Assembly (NCBI GenBank): GCA_963575745.1
Contig: CAUYUJ010001447.1
Location: 511,180 to 561,179 of the forward strand
DNA: 50,000 nucleotides
Reading direction: 5' to 3'
Origin: Prorocentrum cordatum
Taxonomy: Eukaryota > Sar > Dinophyceae > Prorocentrales > Prorocentraceae
The notes below the pieces were generated by a model. It did no database searches and was not told the DNA's origin. It worked only from the letters and a program-made list of their open reading frames with translations. Below, piece after piece: positions 20,224-31,209 of the stretch (within the stretch, counting starts at the first letter, position 1; every line of letters starts with the position of its first letter). A program made the translations under genes and the position numbers.

Positions 20224-21170
20224 ATGGCGCCGCCTCCGCCGACGCCAGCGGCCCTCCGCAAGCCTCGGCGGCCGACGTGGAGCAAGGGCAGATGCGCTGA
20301 TGTGGGTGGCAAACGGGGCGTCGCGAGTCCGCTGTGGGTGCGGGAACGAAGCGCCAGCTCGGATCAAGAATGCTGCCTGGGCTGCCCATGCCGAGACTCT
20401 CAAGGGCGGCGGCGGCAACAACCAGACCAAGACCTCGCGGGCGACACTGCGAAGCGCTTAGCTGCAATGGAGAAGCTCATCAATGATCACTTCAGCGGCG
20501 GTGGCGCGTCCCAGGCTCCTTCGGCTGGTGGGTCAGACTCTAAGACGAGGCTGCCGCCAAAGCACAAGGGGGCGGCTGCCTGCCTGTCCCCCATCACGGA
20601 GACTGATGATTACAAGGTCAAGCAGAAGAAGCTGCCGGCGCAGCTTAGCCAGTACGAGACGGTGCCCAAGACGCTTCCTGGAGGCGAGGGGACCCGATCC
20701 GCGCGGCCACGAGTGAGAAGATCTAGCAGAATCGTGAGCAGCAGAAGCCACTCCTCACGCCAGCGATTGCTCACAGGCGGACTGCCCAGTGACTGTTTCG
20801 GGCACTGCAGCAGCGTGAGAAGCTGGAGCTTGAGGTACAGGAGAAGGCCGAGCGGATCGCGGAGCTGCAGAAGGCCCTGGAGACTCAGCAGGGGCCCCTC
20901 GAGACCACGAGGAACGAGGTGCTGGCGATCGACACGGAGTACAAGCGCATGGCCCATTTCATTGCTGATACCACGGAGGCCGCTTCCCAGGAGGCATCCT
21001 CCATCACGATCGAGCTTGCGCCCGAGGACGTGGAGGACGTCGGCATGCAGGCTTTCTTGGTGCCGGCGAGTGGAACGAGCTCAAGGAGATTATCAACGGC
21101 AAGTTCCAGGAGACGTTGCCCAAGCGTGTTCAGTCGGGCCGTCCTGCTCCTGTGCCTCCGCTCATGATGG
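20224..21170 (+). pseudogene. LINE N-terminal region with zinc-like motif and coiled coil
   Basis: From an ATG at about 20224 the translation is proline-rich, then (another frame) ASRVRCGCGNEAPARIKNAA with a CxCG pair like the short zinc motif near the start of dinoflagellate LINE proteins. Around 20800-20970 comes an unambiguous coiled coil: REKLELEVQEKAERIAELQK, then ALETQQGPLETTRNEVLAID. An acidic stretch ITIELAPEDVEDVG follows at about 21005-21045. At least two frame changes are needed to join these parts. Nucleic-acid binding or oligomerisation is inferred from similar LINE N-termini, not shown here. Confidence 0.6.
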
Positions 21171-21517
21171 AGTTTGCGAGGGCGGTGTCGACATGGCCGT
21201 CGACGACGACGAGATTGACATCGACCTGCTCGAAGCGGAGGACTTCGGTGAGCGCCAGGCGTCCTTCGTCAAGGCTGCCGAGGAGCTGCGCAAAGCGGCC
21301 AAGGGGCCTCAGGAGCAGCAGGACGAGGCCAGGCGGAAGTACCCAGAGGCGGCAGCTCGGCTGGGTGTCGAGCGAGCGCGCGTTGGTCCTGTGCAGCGGG
21401 TTTGACGACCTGGAGTGGCCTGAGCTTGGCTCGGTGCAACCGGCCTGCGCAGGGCCTCGGCGAGGCGCTGCGGGGTCGAGATCGACGGGATCGGCCTCCT
21501 CGTCGGTACAAGCATCG

Positions 21518-24310
21518 CCCCAGGTGGCCGGGGACGTGCATTCCCCTGGACTGGGGACCCAGGTGGCCAGAGAGGTGCATTCCTCTGGACTGGGGGGTTC
21601 GGCTCATCGGACTTGCCCTGCGCTTGGGTCTGGTGGGCTGCGGCCTGGTGTGGCTGGGCGTGGTGATTCCATGGAAGAGTGCGGTGGTCCCGGTGCAGCG
21701 CCAGCGAGGAGTTGCCCGACAGCAGCCACACCGACCAGGACGATCTACGTGAGAAACGCGACGGACTGGGGTGCTGCTAAGGCCCGTGAGTTGGTGAGAG
21801 AACCTGTATGGAGCTGATGTGCCTGGCCTGCTGGGTCACCGTGCCAGAGGCGCCAAGTTGGGGGTGCCTGATGAGTATGCTCGGAAGGCCACCGCAGCCT
21901 CTGTACCTGCTGATACGGTGCCTGCTGCCACCGTACCTGATGATATCTTGCGCTGCTTTGATGGGCATGCGTGGAAAACCACATGCAGCCCAGCGCGCTG
22001 ATTTCAAGACATCGACAGCTCAGGGGGGGGGCTATCGTGGCGGCTCGTCGACACCTTCAGTCAATCTCGATGGGCCACTTGGCCATGCGCCAAGATCAGA
22101 CGCGCGGCCAGCCTCGACGCCGCAAGCGTGGCTTTGCTGCCCTTACGGTGGCCATGTTGAAGTGCCTCCTGACGGTGGTGGCCATCTACCTTGCCACGGA
22201 GCCTGGCATCAAGGCTGTGAATGTCACGAAGTTCCAGCACTTGGGTGCTATGATGCAGGCCGTGCAAGGGAATTGGATTGTTCTCGGGGGCTGGAATGCC
22301 CCACCAGAAAAGCTTATCTCCAGCGGATGGGTTCAGCACCCTCGTGGACATATCATGAAGCCAGGCAACGCGAGCTTTACCCAGCACGACGGAGGACGAA
22401 CGTTGGACGAAGCGGTGGTGGGCGGCCCTCGCTCGCACCGTCCTGCTCGCTTCGTTGCGGACGCGCCTGACACGCAGAAGTCACACATGGGGCGCGGTGG
22501 CCCAGTGCGACGCTGTCCCCGCGAAGGCGGAGGCCGTGGTGCGTCCCGCGCCTGCCGTGTCCTGCCACCTCCCAGCCCCTGCCAGGGCAAGCCTCAGGCT
22601 CGAGGAGCAGGAGGAAGCCAGGCAGGCAGCCCGTGCAAGTGAGCTCCTTGAAGACAGCCCCACTGCGGACAGGCCCCCCCCCCCCCTGGAGCACCCATCG
22701 GCCCCACTACCGCCGATGCTCGACGATGCTGGGGAGCAGGGGGGGTGGGCACCTCCCCCCTTCCAGACTACGAGTCTACGTGGGCGGGAGGCTGCGTTGT
22801 TGACTCTGCGGGTACCTGCGAGTCTTCGCCCGAAGCGGAACGTGGAGGGCCTTCCCCAAGCCAGGCATCCCATGGGCATCCTGGAGGGGACCTTGACACG
22901 GTGCATGGCGCACCCGTGACGAACATCCCGAATGGGCCGCGCCAGGAGGACGCGGAGCCGACGTGCGCCCAGGTGGTGAAGTGCACCAGACCGAGGGACT
23001 CTCTGTGGGTAGTCTGGGACCGCCTTCCAGGATGGCCAGGCTATTGGGGAGGATTTCGGAGGTGCTATGTTACTGCCCCAGGTGCCCTGGAGACCATGGA
23101 CATAGATGCAGAGGGGCATGTTCAGCGTGGCGCTGAGGATGCTGATGCGATGGCCTTGCTCGATGGCCAACCGGGGGGCGCTGGCACGCAGCTGCCGACC
23201 CAGGTGGCCAAAGAGGCTCATTCCTCTGGACTGGGCACCCAGGTGGCCAGGGATGCGCATTCCCCCGGGCTGGGTACGCGATCGGATGGGGCGGCCAGCT
23301 TCTCTTCCTCTGGACAGCTATCGACCCAGGTGGCCAGAGGGGTGCATTCCCCTGTGCTGGGGCCTCAGGTGGCCTTCGTCGAGGAGGCGGAGCGGCGAGC
23401 CCAGCAGGATGATGAGGAAGATGATGCATTGGGTGTTCTTGATGGCTTATCGAGTGAACCTGGCAGGCAGCTACCGACCCAAGTGGCCAGAGAAGTACAT
23501 TCCTCCGGGCTGGGGACAGCTACTTCATCGGATGCCAGCGGTGCATGTATGGACGGTGGGGGCTGCGGGTCGATCCGCGAGGGAGATCTGCCTCTACCTC
23601 GCGCGAGCCGCTGATCCCCAAACGGATCCCGCCAAGGTCCCTACCGTCACGGCGCATGAGGCAGCAGGCGTCAGAACGCCAGTCCCAGCCCCCAGGTGCA
23701 CCCGTGAGGTGCACAGCGCGAAGGGCTGGGCTCAGTCGCCAAACGTTTTGCTAGGACCTGCCCCCAGGGGCACCCGCGTGGTACACGGCGAGGGGGGCAG
23801 GGCCGAGTCGCCAAGTTTGGCCGAAGCAGGCCCTGCCGAGTCTGGTTCGCTGGTGGGCAGGTCTCCCGCGCTGCCCGCGGCCCCCCCGAGTGCCGCGGGC
23901 CTTGGGGCCGCGGCCGGCGCGAGCCTGGGAGAGCGCGCCGCTGCAGGTGGGGCAGCGCGGGCGGGTCCGCAGTTGACCGGAGGGGCGGCGTGTTGGTCTG
24001 GGAGGGGCGGGGGGGCAGCTCCTCGAGCACCCTAGAACTCGGCCCCCGAGCCAGGGGCAGCCGCGCGACCGCTCCAGCGCTCGACGCCCAGGTGCCTGCG
24101 GCCGCGGGAATCAAGCGGTCAGGACTGTCGGACTGGGTCCCTGGACTGGGTCCTCGGGTGGCCAGGGATGCGCGTGCCCCTGGACTGGGCACTCGGACGA
24201 CGGAGACGGCCAGCTCCCAGTCTGCACAGCTGCTGACCCTGGTGGCCAGAGAGGCGCCTTCCTCTGGACTGGGTCCCTGGGTGGCCAGGGACGTGCATTC
24301 CCCTGCACTG
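21518..24310 (+). repeat. 39-bp repeat (VAREVHSSGLG) in three clusters of the LINE linker
   Basis: The units read CCAGGTGGCCAGAGAGGTGC, then ATTCCTCTGGACTGGGG, encoding TQVAREVHSSGLG or VARDVHSPGLG. They occur at 21518-21600, 23200-23520 and 24130-24310, before and after the endonuclease. They keep their frame within clusters, so they spread while the element was coding or without disturbing frame. A related ~75-bp duplication (CACCCGTGAGGTGCACAGCG / CACCCGCGTGGTACACGGCG) lies at 23695-23830. Confidence 0.75.
21971..22642 (+). pseudogene. LINE AP-endonuclease segment
   Basis: Cleaves target DNA in active LINEs. The frame contains YLATEPGIKAVNVTKFQHLG, then QGNWIVLGGWNAPPEKLISS, then GWVQHPRGHIMKPGNASFTQ and GRTLDEAVVGG. 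W-I-V-x-G-x-W-N-x-P-P-x-x-L-x-x-S-G-W is the characteristic endonuclease core. The usual GDWN aspartate is a glycine (GGWN) and the usual DY after TL/TI is DE, so two expected catalytic or structural residues are altered. The earlier endonuclease motifs are not recognisable upstream. After about 22450 the frame is no longer LINE-like. Confidence 0.75.
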
Positions 24311-24475
24311 GGTGCGCGACCTACGCGTGGAAATGATGGGCTGCGACCTGGTGTGGGTGGGCCTCGCGATGCTAATGATGAGGGCGCGGAGCTCCAGGAG
24401 ACTGCTTTGCCGAGGCAGTCGCGCGATGAGATGATCGGGGTGTCCTCGCAGCAAGTCCCCATCCAGCTCTCCCAA

Positions 24476-24666
24476 CTGACTGATGACGACCGACGACGGC
24501 TTTGGGAGGAGGCGCGCGAATGCCCGATTGATGAGCGATGGTCACAGCCCCCCGGCTACATCCGCGAGTCCATGGTTTTCGCCACGGGAGCGGACGAAGC
24601 GATCGAGCTGGGCAACGCTTGCTGCCACTGGTTCACCGAGCTGGAGCGCCACTTATCGAGCACCAT
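24476..24666 (+). pseudogene. LINE connector between endonuclease and RT, cut by a MITE
   Basis: The frame reads LTDDDRRRLWEEARECPIDE, then ELGNACCHWFTELERHLSS, and breaks at the MITE insertion at 24666. The same frame resumes after the element with MGLEKEVQKKC at about 24849. This shows a once-continuous coding region. Function as a linker is inferred from position. Confidence 0.6.
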
Positions 24667-24850
24667 TTAACGGGCGAAGAACGGTATAGAATAAACTGTT
24701 TCGCTGTCGGGGGCGCCTGTCCCTGGGCGGCTGGAAAGTTTATACCCCTACGGTGGCACCGTGAGGGTATAAACTTTCCAGCCGCCCTGGGGCAGGTGTC
24801 CCCGACGGCGAAAACGTTTATTTTATACCGTTCTTCGCCCGTTAAACCAT
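24662..24850. mobile_element. 179-bp palindromic MITE with perfect 5-bp target duplication ACCAT
   Basis: The element 24667-24845 starts TTAACGGGCGAAGAACGGTA and ends with the inverse, flanked by ACCAT at 24662-24666 and 24846-24850. The two halves pair almost end to end (GGCTGGAAAGTTTATACCC against its complement around a GGTGGCACC centre). Removing it restores a LINE frame. Superfamily not assigned. Confidence 0.92.
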
Positions 24851-25249
24851 GGGCCTCGAGAAGGAGGTGCAGAAGAAGTGCCTGGGGCGCGCCCTCCCAA
24901 GTGCCCCCCCAGGCCAAATCCTTGAGAGCGCCCAGGGGAGGAACGAATGGCACCAACCGCTCGGCAGTTTGGTGGAGCATCATGGCGGCCTGCGCGGGCA
25001 CGTATGCCGAGGCCCTTGCCAAGCCGACGTTGTCGGATTGCCGGGAACTGGCCACAGCATGCCTGCCGACTCCCTCATGGTGATGAGTGCGCTGGTACAG
25101 GTCGGGTAGACGGGCGCCATTCGACGGGCGCGGGCGTGGGCCGAGCGACGGGCCAGTGACGTGGCAGCTGCTTTCGCCGAGGTGGCTGACAAGGCCCACG
25201 GTGACGAGGTCAGGCAGTACGTGGTGGCCTTCCATGACTGGGTGATGGA

Positions 25250-25912
25250 GTGCACGGCCAAGCGGCCTGGTCAAGTGGTGAACTGGACCGCGTCATGGAG
25301 ATAAGGCTCGCGGATGCCCCACCCGAGGCGGACCAGCATATCCGTGCTGTCAGCCGCGACATCAACACCATGCTGGAGATCAAGCGGGAGCAGTGGGCAA
25401 GCCGTTGGGCTGGCCGAGTCACGGCAAACAGAGTGCGACGCCTCCGGGGGCGATGCAGGAGGCTGAGCAACGAGCAGGACATGTGCGCACCTATCGACCC
25501 GTCTGCCATTGCTGCTTTGGTGGGAGGGATTCGACAGGCGACGGGACGGGGAAGTGATAATCTTGGTCCTGCTGACATTCGTGCTGCACCTCATGAGTTG
25601 CTTGAGGAGCTGGCCCGCCTTTTCCTGCGCTGTGAGCAGCTGCAGACTTGGCCCTGGCAGCTTCTGCTTGTTCTGGAGGCCACGATGCCCAAGCCAGCTT
25701 CGATGGGAGAGAGAGCGTGTGCTCTCTCGCACTTTCCCCTCCGTGTCTGGAGCCGTATTCGGAAGTCGGTCGGGGCCCTTTGGTGCGAGAAGAAGGCCTG
25801 CTTCTGGGATCAAGCTGTCCGTTGGAGCTCTGCCCTCCGCTGCGGCATGTTGCGAGTTTTCCTGGACGAGTCCGCCGAAGCGCTTGGCGTTTCTCACGGC
25901 AATCTGATGTAG
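25250..25912 (+). pseudogene. LINE reverse transcriptase, N-terminal motifs
   Basis: The frame reads GSDNLGPADIRAAPHELLEE, then LARLFLRCEQLQTWPWQLLL, then ATMPKPASMGERACALSHFP, then VWSRIRKSVGALW and CFWDQAVRWSSALRCGMLRV. The order matches LINE RT: an 'xPxxI' opening, 'WPxQ', 'PKP..GxR', 'WD.AV..SSALR'. It ends at a TAG before the expected DxxKxFDS motif, which continues in a new frame as ESDDSLDPTLDLESTLALNC. Substitutions such as GERACALS for GERPIxLx show decay. Confidence 0.75.
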
Positions 25913-26226
25913 GATTTTGCCGAGTCTGATGATTCCCTGGATCCGACTTTGGACCTGGAATCCACGTTGGCTTTGAATTGTCCTGCGACCTCCGTGGGGC
26001 TCTCCCTGGTGCTTTATGCGGCCACTCGGCGCATCGAAGCCAGAGGGGCGGTCTCCCGTCCAATCGAGCCTGCGGCCTCCCTTCTCACTGGAGACGGAGA
26101 CGCTAATAACTTTGCGAACGCGGTGCTTCACGATACGCTTGAGAGCGCGCATGCAAGTTTTTTTTTCCGAGAGGCGTTGCCTCAGCGCAGTAGGTTGAAA
26201 TCATCAGCCAGAGCGCCGAGGGACCA
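25913..26226 (+). pseudogene. LINE reverse transcriptase, central part, active site damaged
   Basis: Reads SDDSLDPTLDLESTLALNCP, then VGLSLVLYAATRRIEARGAV, then NNFANAVLHDTLESAHA. A T9 run at 26158-26166 follows, with GTTGAAATCATCAGCCAG where the (F/Y)xDD box should be; this reads VEII, so both aspartates are lost. The stretch before it appears shortened. Confidence 0.6.
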
Positions 26227-27620
26227 GTGCATGTCGTGACGGAGGCCCTTGCGGGTGCCGCTCTGGATTCTTGTAAAGGTGCCGAGTCCCTGGGACTGAA
26301 CATCTTGGGGAAGCCGGCGGTGGTTGCCAGCCCCTTGGGTCTCGCGAGGGATATCTCCCAGGCTGCTTTAAGGCAGTCCCAGGGCAGCTGGGTGATCATG
26401 GCCTCTAGCACGTCGGCCGACCCAGGCCTAGATCGGGGCTCAGGTCGCAAGCAGCGCCGCAAGCACGGAGCCCGCGTGGGCATGGGCCTGAAGCAGCTTC
26501 ACAATGTCAAGCGCGTTTCCACGGTGGGCCTCCTGTGTAGGGCTCGTGAACAGATTGTCATGCTGTCTTCTGCTCCTCGCTGTCGGCACGGTGCTTCGGT
26601 GCACGGGATGGCTCCCTCCGCAGTCTCGAGGACCCAGGCTTCCACGGGTGCGGCCCTCGGGGGACCCAAGAGAGGCAGATATGCCTCGCCGCGTTCTTGG
26701 CTCTGGAGCTGGGTTCTCGGATGCCCGCCGTCGAGTTGGTCCTTGGACAGTTCGCGGGCTTTTTCAAGCTCGCCGCCGACCCCTCCCTGGCGCGACAGAT
26801 CCGAGCGAGACTGCGTCGGAGCTGGCCCAAGGTGGCTGGGGGGGCCCCTTGGGGCCAAGGAGAAGCGCCGATGGGCTCGGGTCTCTGGGCCTACCTCGGG
26901 GGCCTTGACGGTGCTGTTGCACCGCGGGTGGCTTCCGCAGGACCCCCAGAGCCTCGAGCGGTTGGCCCCCCCCTGGTGGCCTTTGGAGGTCACAATAGAA
27001 ATCCCCGCCCATGGTGTCGAGCCGTCTGTTCAGCAGGTCCTCGCGTCGGTCTCGGCCAAGTTGCGGCGTCGAGTGGCGAAGTTTTGCCGGGGGGGTGGGG
27101 CTCAAGGGGGCCTCGACCTCGATTCGTTCCGCCAATTGGCATTTTTGCGCTGGGCAAGCAAGGCTCCCAGCAGGCCCTTCGTTTCAGGGGCTCTCTCGTG
27201 GCGGTGGCCACGGCTGCGACGTGGTCCGGGGGCCGGCTGCTCGAGGGAGGTGCGATTGAGGAGCGAAGTGCTATCTGTCAGCGTGGCTCTGCTGGTGCTG
27301 TGGAGGCGGATGTCCATCGCCACTGGGAGCGCGCTGCCACTTGTCACATGCAGGCCTGTGCATGCACGCAGGATGTGGAGGAGAGAGCCCTGGAGGAAGC
27401 CTCGTCCTTTCCCGTCCTCTGGCCGAGAGGTCTCCTGCCATCCAGCTGGACAGAGGTCAACCCGCCAGGTGATGACCCCATCGAGCAGAGCTGGTCCTAC
27501 GCTGCAGGCTGTTGCGGCAGGGACCCTGGGACGGAGTGGTGGGGGGCGGGGGACGGGACGGGTGGAGCAAACATTCGAGATCCAAGGCTCAGACGCTGTG
27601 CCTGGAGCTGTTGTACCATA
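26227..27620 (+). pseudogene. LINE post-RT connector
   Basis: The frame continues from the RT with EGPVHVVTEALAGAALDSCK and the stretch SPLGLARDISQAALRQSQGS, then a basic run (RGSGRKQRRKHGARV) typical of dinoflagellate LINE thumb/connector regions. Beyond about 26560 similarity is weak and frames alternate. Confidence 0.5.
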
Positions 27621-27699
27621 GCGGTTGCATGTAAAGCCCAGTCTGGACCCAAGTCTCTGACGTCCAGGGGGCTCTCGGGAGGGCTTCCAGGACCCGTGC

Positions 27700-27990
27700 A
27701 GACCGTCAAGCATGCGGAGCTTTGGGCTTCAGTTCGGTGGGTGGAGGTGTGCGCGGGTCCTGGGCGTGACCTTCATTTCATCACCGACTCGAGCTACGGA
27801 GCTCGAGGGGTGTCGGCTCGCGGCCAGAGGCGGCGCACCGATCGGGATCTCTGGCGGCGCCTCTGGGAAGCTCTTGGCGAGGTGCAGCTGACGACCCCTC
27901 CCGGGGTGCGTCCTGACCAGAGTTCCAATCCAACGGTGACGACGAGGGACCCCCAGGAGGCCCAAGAGGCGAGCACGAGAAACGGGTAGC
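27700..27990 (+). pseudogene. LINE RNase H segment
   Basis: Reads KHAELWASVRWVEVCAGPGR, then LHFITDSSYGARGVSARGQR, then DLWRRLWEALGEVQL. AELWA and TDSSYGARGV match the E and D motifs of the RNase H fold in dinoflagellate LINEs. The first aspartate motif upstream is not recognised. RNA strand removal would be the role in an active element. Confidence 0.65.
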
Positions 27991-28019
27991 GGTATCAGTA
28001 GACTGGTGGGCATGGGGAG

Positions 28020-28345
28020 GAACCTATTTGCGGCCTATTGGAGCCTCCTGGGCGCCTCGTGGGGCCTCCTGGGGGCCTCTTGGGGCGGAAGGCTCGGATG
28101 TGCGGTTCGCGCTCGCGTTTTGCGCCCCTTGTGGGCAGTCTTGGGGCCATCTTAGCCGCTCTGGGCGCCTCTTGGGCTGCCTTGGGGCCCTCCTATAGGC
28201 CGTGCTGGGGCCCTCTTGGACGCCCTGCAGCTCGCCGTGGCAAGGCGTGTGCTGGCCTTCCCCTCGCCGCTGCTGCTGCCCTTGTCCGTGGGCCCCCCAC
28301 CCGGAAGGTCCCGGCCCTTCTCCCGTGGCCGGCTGCGCTCCGGGG
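28020..28345 (+). repeat. Degenerate GGGGCCTCCTGGGxGCCTC repeats
   Basis: Loose ~27-30-bp units between the LINE and the left end of the 28.44-44.74 kb region. Non-coding on inspection. Confidence 0.5.
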
Positions 28346-28441
28346 CGACGAGGGGGAGTGAACAACCCAGGGGAGAGCAACCCAAAGATCCAGCGCATTG
28401 AGAAAATCAAGACGGAGGTTGTCCGCAATCCTCGGCCTCTA

Positions 28442-28515
28442 TACCTGAAGGCCCTGCGTAGTTAGTAACAGTTAGCGGAACTTCTAATTGTTATTAACGG
28501 AGTTATAACTAGTTA
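28442..28515 (+). repeat. Left inverted terminal and subterminal repeat
   Basis: TACCTGAAGGCCCT, then GTTAGTAACAGTTAGCGGAA, TTATTAACGG and GTTATAACTAGTTAGG. The counterpart is at 44575-44740. Confidence 0.55.
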
Positions 28516-28686
28516 GGTTTGGCCAGTTTGAAGCTGTTGTTTTAATGTTTATGTTATGTTTTTGCATCTCATGTAGTTGGAAATTGGGGCATCATGATTG
28601 GGCGCTTCGTCGATTTGGATCTGCTCAGGGGCCTTCAGATTTTTTTATCGTCCTGGGGCAAACGCGACGGTCCGCAGCGCATCATG

Positions 28687-30768
28687 TTAGCAACATCGCG
28701 ATTTGTATTCTACTGGCCAAATGCACGTGATGTCGTTCTCTATTTTCCTGTAAATCACAGGAGCTTTCAGCGAGGTCAGAGGCATCAGACCAGGGTCTGT
28801 ATCATCTAAAAATATGTGTCTGGAAAAACCTTCAGCGGCGTTCACATGCTTAGTTGCAAGCTGCTGGACAAGCACCTGCGACTCGCCATCGTCGCATTTC
28901 ACGTGAAACCACGCTTGCATTGCTGCATGCATCCCGCCCGACCCCAGAAGTACGATATCACCGCGCTTGATGCGGCCGAAATCTGTCATGGCTTCGATGC
29001 TGGAGACGGCCGTCTGCGTCCCAGGGCACATGCGTTTCAACGCATTCAGCAGCTTCTGTGTTGCTTTCGTTGGGTCGACTAAGCCAGGTGAAACACGCAT
29101 GGTCTTTAAATCGTGCGCGTGCTGCGCAGTGAGTTGGACCATGAGAGCCTTCTCTGGCCCCTTCTTGCACATGTGGTCTTTGGCGAAACGTTTTACGTTT
29201 TTGTGCTTGCGTTCCTGGACAAAGCAACTGAGCGACCCATGTTTTTCAAACATTTCTGGCAAATGTGTTGCCATATGGTGCTTATACACCCAATAGCTTT
29301 CACCATATGCGTCCTGATGGCACCGAAGATGTTTCACTATCGCTGACTCTATCTGCGCGGTCGTGACTGGAAGCCGCCGCGCCGCCGTGATGATTATGTC
29401 AACGGCATCTTGCAATGCCAGCATACTTGCGATCTGGGGGGCCACTTGATCCGATGAAGGATGCATGGCAATTACTTGCCGAATATACCTGCACAAAACA
29501 GGCAACGCAGAGATCTCTTCTGAGGCACTTGCTTGGAGCTCACCAGTCTCCCATACAGTTGCGGCTGAGTGGTGTTTACTCGGCCACGTCCACTTCACGA
29601 AATACTCATGCAACTCCATTGCATCACACAAACACTTGAACTGCGCATGCCCTAAAAGTGCTTTTACTTCTCTGTCGAATATACCAGACACAAAATAAAT
29701 ATGCATCCAGTCAAAGCAAATGAATGACGCATGGAGATATCGCAAACCTGGGTCCAGCGCTATGTGTTCGGGGTGGGAGTTCCATCCTTTGTGCTGTGTG
29801 ATGGTCGTGTACTGCCCCTCTGAAAACTCCCCCCGCTGATAGTTATCCCAATCGGGCCGAAGTCGTTCCAGGATCGCGATGATTGTCGCGTCATCGTTTC
29901 TGCGTATCTTTGACGCATCCAAGCACGCGTCTGTCACAAAGAAACCAGATACATCATATGTCAAATAATCAAACTTTCTATTCAAGACGTTGCGACATAA
30001 CGCACAGGGTTTGGAACCAGCGTGCCCTTTGTTCATGTGTAGTTCCCGCAGTGCCTCTTCGTCCCCTATGACGCACGACAGCTTCGCGACGGTCGTCGCG
30101 CGCGACGTTGCGTCGCCGTTCTCTGACACGTCTAATGTAACACCGCTCGTCTCAATATTGAAACCACCAGCAGAATTTTAAAAAACTTATTTGAGGGTCA
30201 TCTTGATGCACTGCCCGATGCCACCTGGGATGCTTTTTATTTTTGCGCACCGCGCAGTGCTAAGCGTGAACCACGCATCTTCGTTACCCAAGGACTCGTC
30301 GAACTCAGCGAACGACCAGTAAACAGCATCAGCCCCCCGATAATCTTTCCCCTTCGCCAGGGGGTCTCGCGGTGAAATACCATCGAAATATAAAATGATG
30401 TGCCACGGCGACGCCAAGCTGCATGGGTGCTCCTGAAGTGAGCGGCGAAACATCTCCCTGACTGGAGCGCTAGCCTTGCAGCAGGAATACAAAAATGGCC
30501 CAGGACAGCACACCCAGTTCTCGAAAGTTCTACCACTGACTAAAGGCGTGTCTATGCAACGCAAGACGTTCCCATATGCGTTCGACTCTTTGGCAATGAT
30601 GTTTTCGTTTGCCCTGTATTGTGAGCTCCGTGAAATATTGTCGGGCAACCCATGGTCTCGCACATATTTTAGGACACCCGACAGAGCACGCTGTGACAGG
30701 TATGAGCCCCTGTGGAGCTCCACCAGCGCCTCATCCGCCTTGCGTTTCCTGGCGGCGGACGCGGCCAT
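28687..30768 (-). pseudogene. Transposase-like gene interrupted by two in-frame TAA codons
   Basis: About 690 codons from ATG 30768 (MAASAARKRKADEALVELHR). The first block includes SLASPWHIILYFDGISPRDP, then YRGADAVYWSFAEF and NEDAWFTLS. The second includes ELHMNKGHAGSKPCALCRNV (a CxxC pair), then FICFDWMHIYFVSGIFDREV, KWTWPSK and WVYKHHMATHLPEMFEKHGS. Both blocks lie in one frame, separated only by TAA-GTT-TTT-TAA at 30178-30189. From memory, this block order belongs to a large unnamed family of dinoflagellate proteins resembling En/Spm-type (tnp2) transposases; that link is tentative. Candidate acidic residues are the D of YFDGISP and of CFDWMH. It has no visible introns and a spliced-leader-like sequence just upstream, which suggests a retroposed copy. 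It is either a pseudogene or is read through or spliced across the stops. Confidence 0.6.
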
Positions 30769-30771
30769 GGT

Positions 30772-30793
30772 TTCAGCCCAAATGGCTACAGAC
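30772..30793 (-). other. Relict spliced-leader-like sequence upstream of the transposase-like gene
   Basis: The minus strand reads TCTGTAGCCATTTGGGCTGA then AA, matching the dinoflagellate spliced leader (CCGTAGCCATTTTGGCTCAAG) at 18 of 22 positions, four bases before the ATG. Leaders are added to mRNA by trans-splicing, so a genomic copy next to a start codon is the mark of a reverse-transcribed mRNA. Confidence 0.55.
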
Positions 30794-30794
30794 T

Positions 30795-31060
30795 CGATAA
30801 CGATGCCAATGCGCATCATAGGATGCATGCGTCGCGTTATGGTAGGGGCACGCTGCATGATGCATCTGAATGCAGCGAGGCGGTAGATCACAACAGAAGC
30901 GCACGTTGCATATCGATGCATATGGCATGGTACGACGTCGCATCAGAAGGACATGTAGGTGCATAGTGATGCATACGAAGTGCGACGGTAGCTCGCAAGA
31001 GAAAGGAGTGTTGCATATTGATGCATGCGACTTGCGATGAAAAGATCGCAACAGACTTGT
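30795..31060. repeat. Three diverged ~70-bp units with TTGATGCAT
   Basis: CATATCGATGCATATGGCAT, CATAGTGATGCATACGAAGT and CATATTGATGCATGCGACTT occur at spacings of about 65-70 bases. They lie upstream of the transposase-like gene. Confidence 0.6.
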
Positions 31061-31209
31061 GTTTTAGACATCATGGTGCAACGTCATACAAGCAAGAGAG
31101 AGTTCGTCGATGTGGCGCCGCCCACCGCCGCGCTGCAGCTGCGATGCGAGCTCCCAGCCCTGCTGGTCCTCAACAACCCCCTGGTCCTCCCCCTCCCCGC
31201 GTCGAGCAC

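Larger units (their letters stand above)
20220..28010 (+). mobile_element. Decayed LINE (non-LTR retrotransposon), AP-endonuclease/RT/RNase H type
   Basis: In order on the plus strand: a proline-rich start with a CGCG zinc-like motif, coiled coil, AP-endonuclease segment, linker with 39-bp repeats, reverse-transcriptase segments, and an RNase H segment. The reading frame changes many times and internal stops occur, so the element is inactive. A MITE has inserted at 24667-24845. Insertion sites and the poly-A-like 3' end are not obvious; the limits are drawn at the first and last recognisable coding. Dinoflagellate genomes are known to carry such LINEs in large numbers. Confidence 0.8.
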
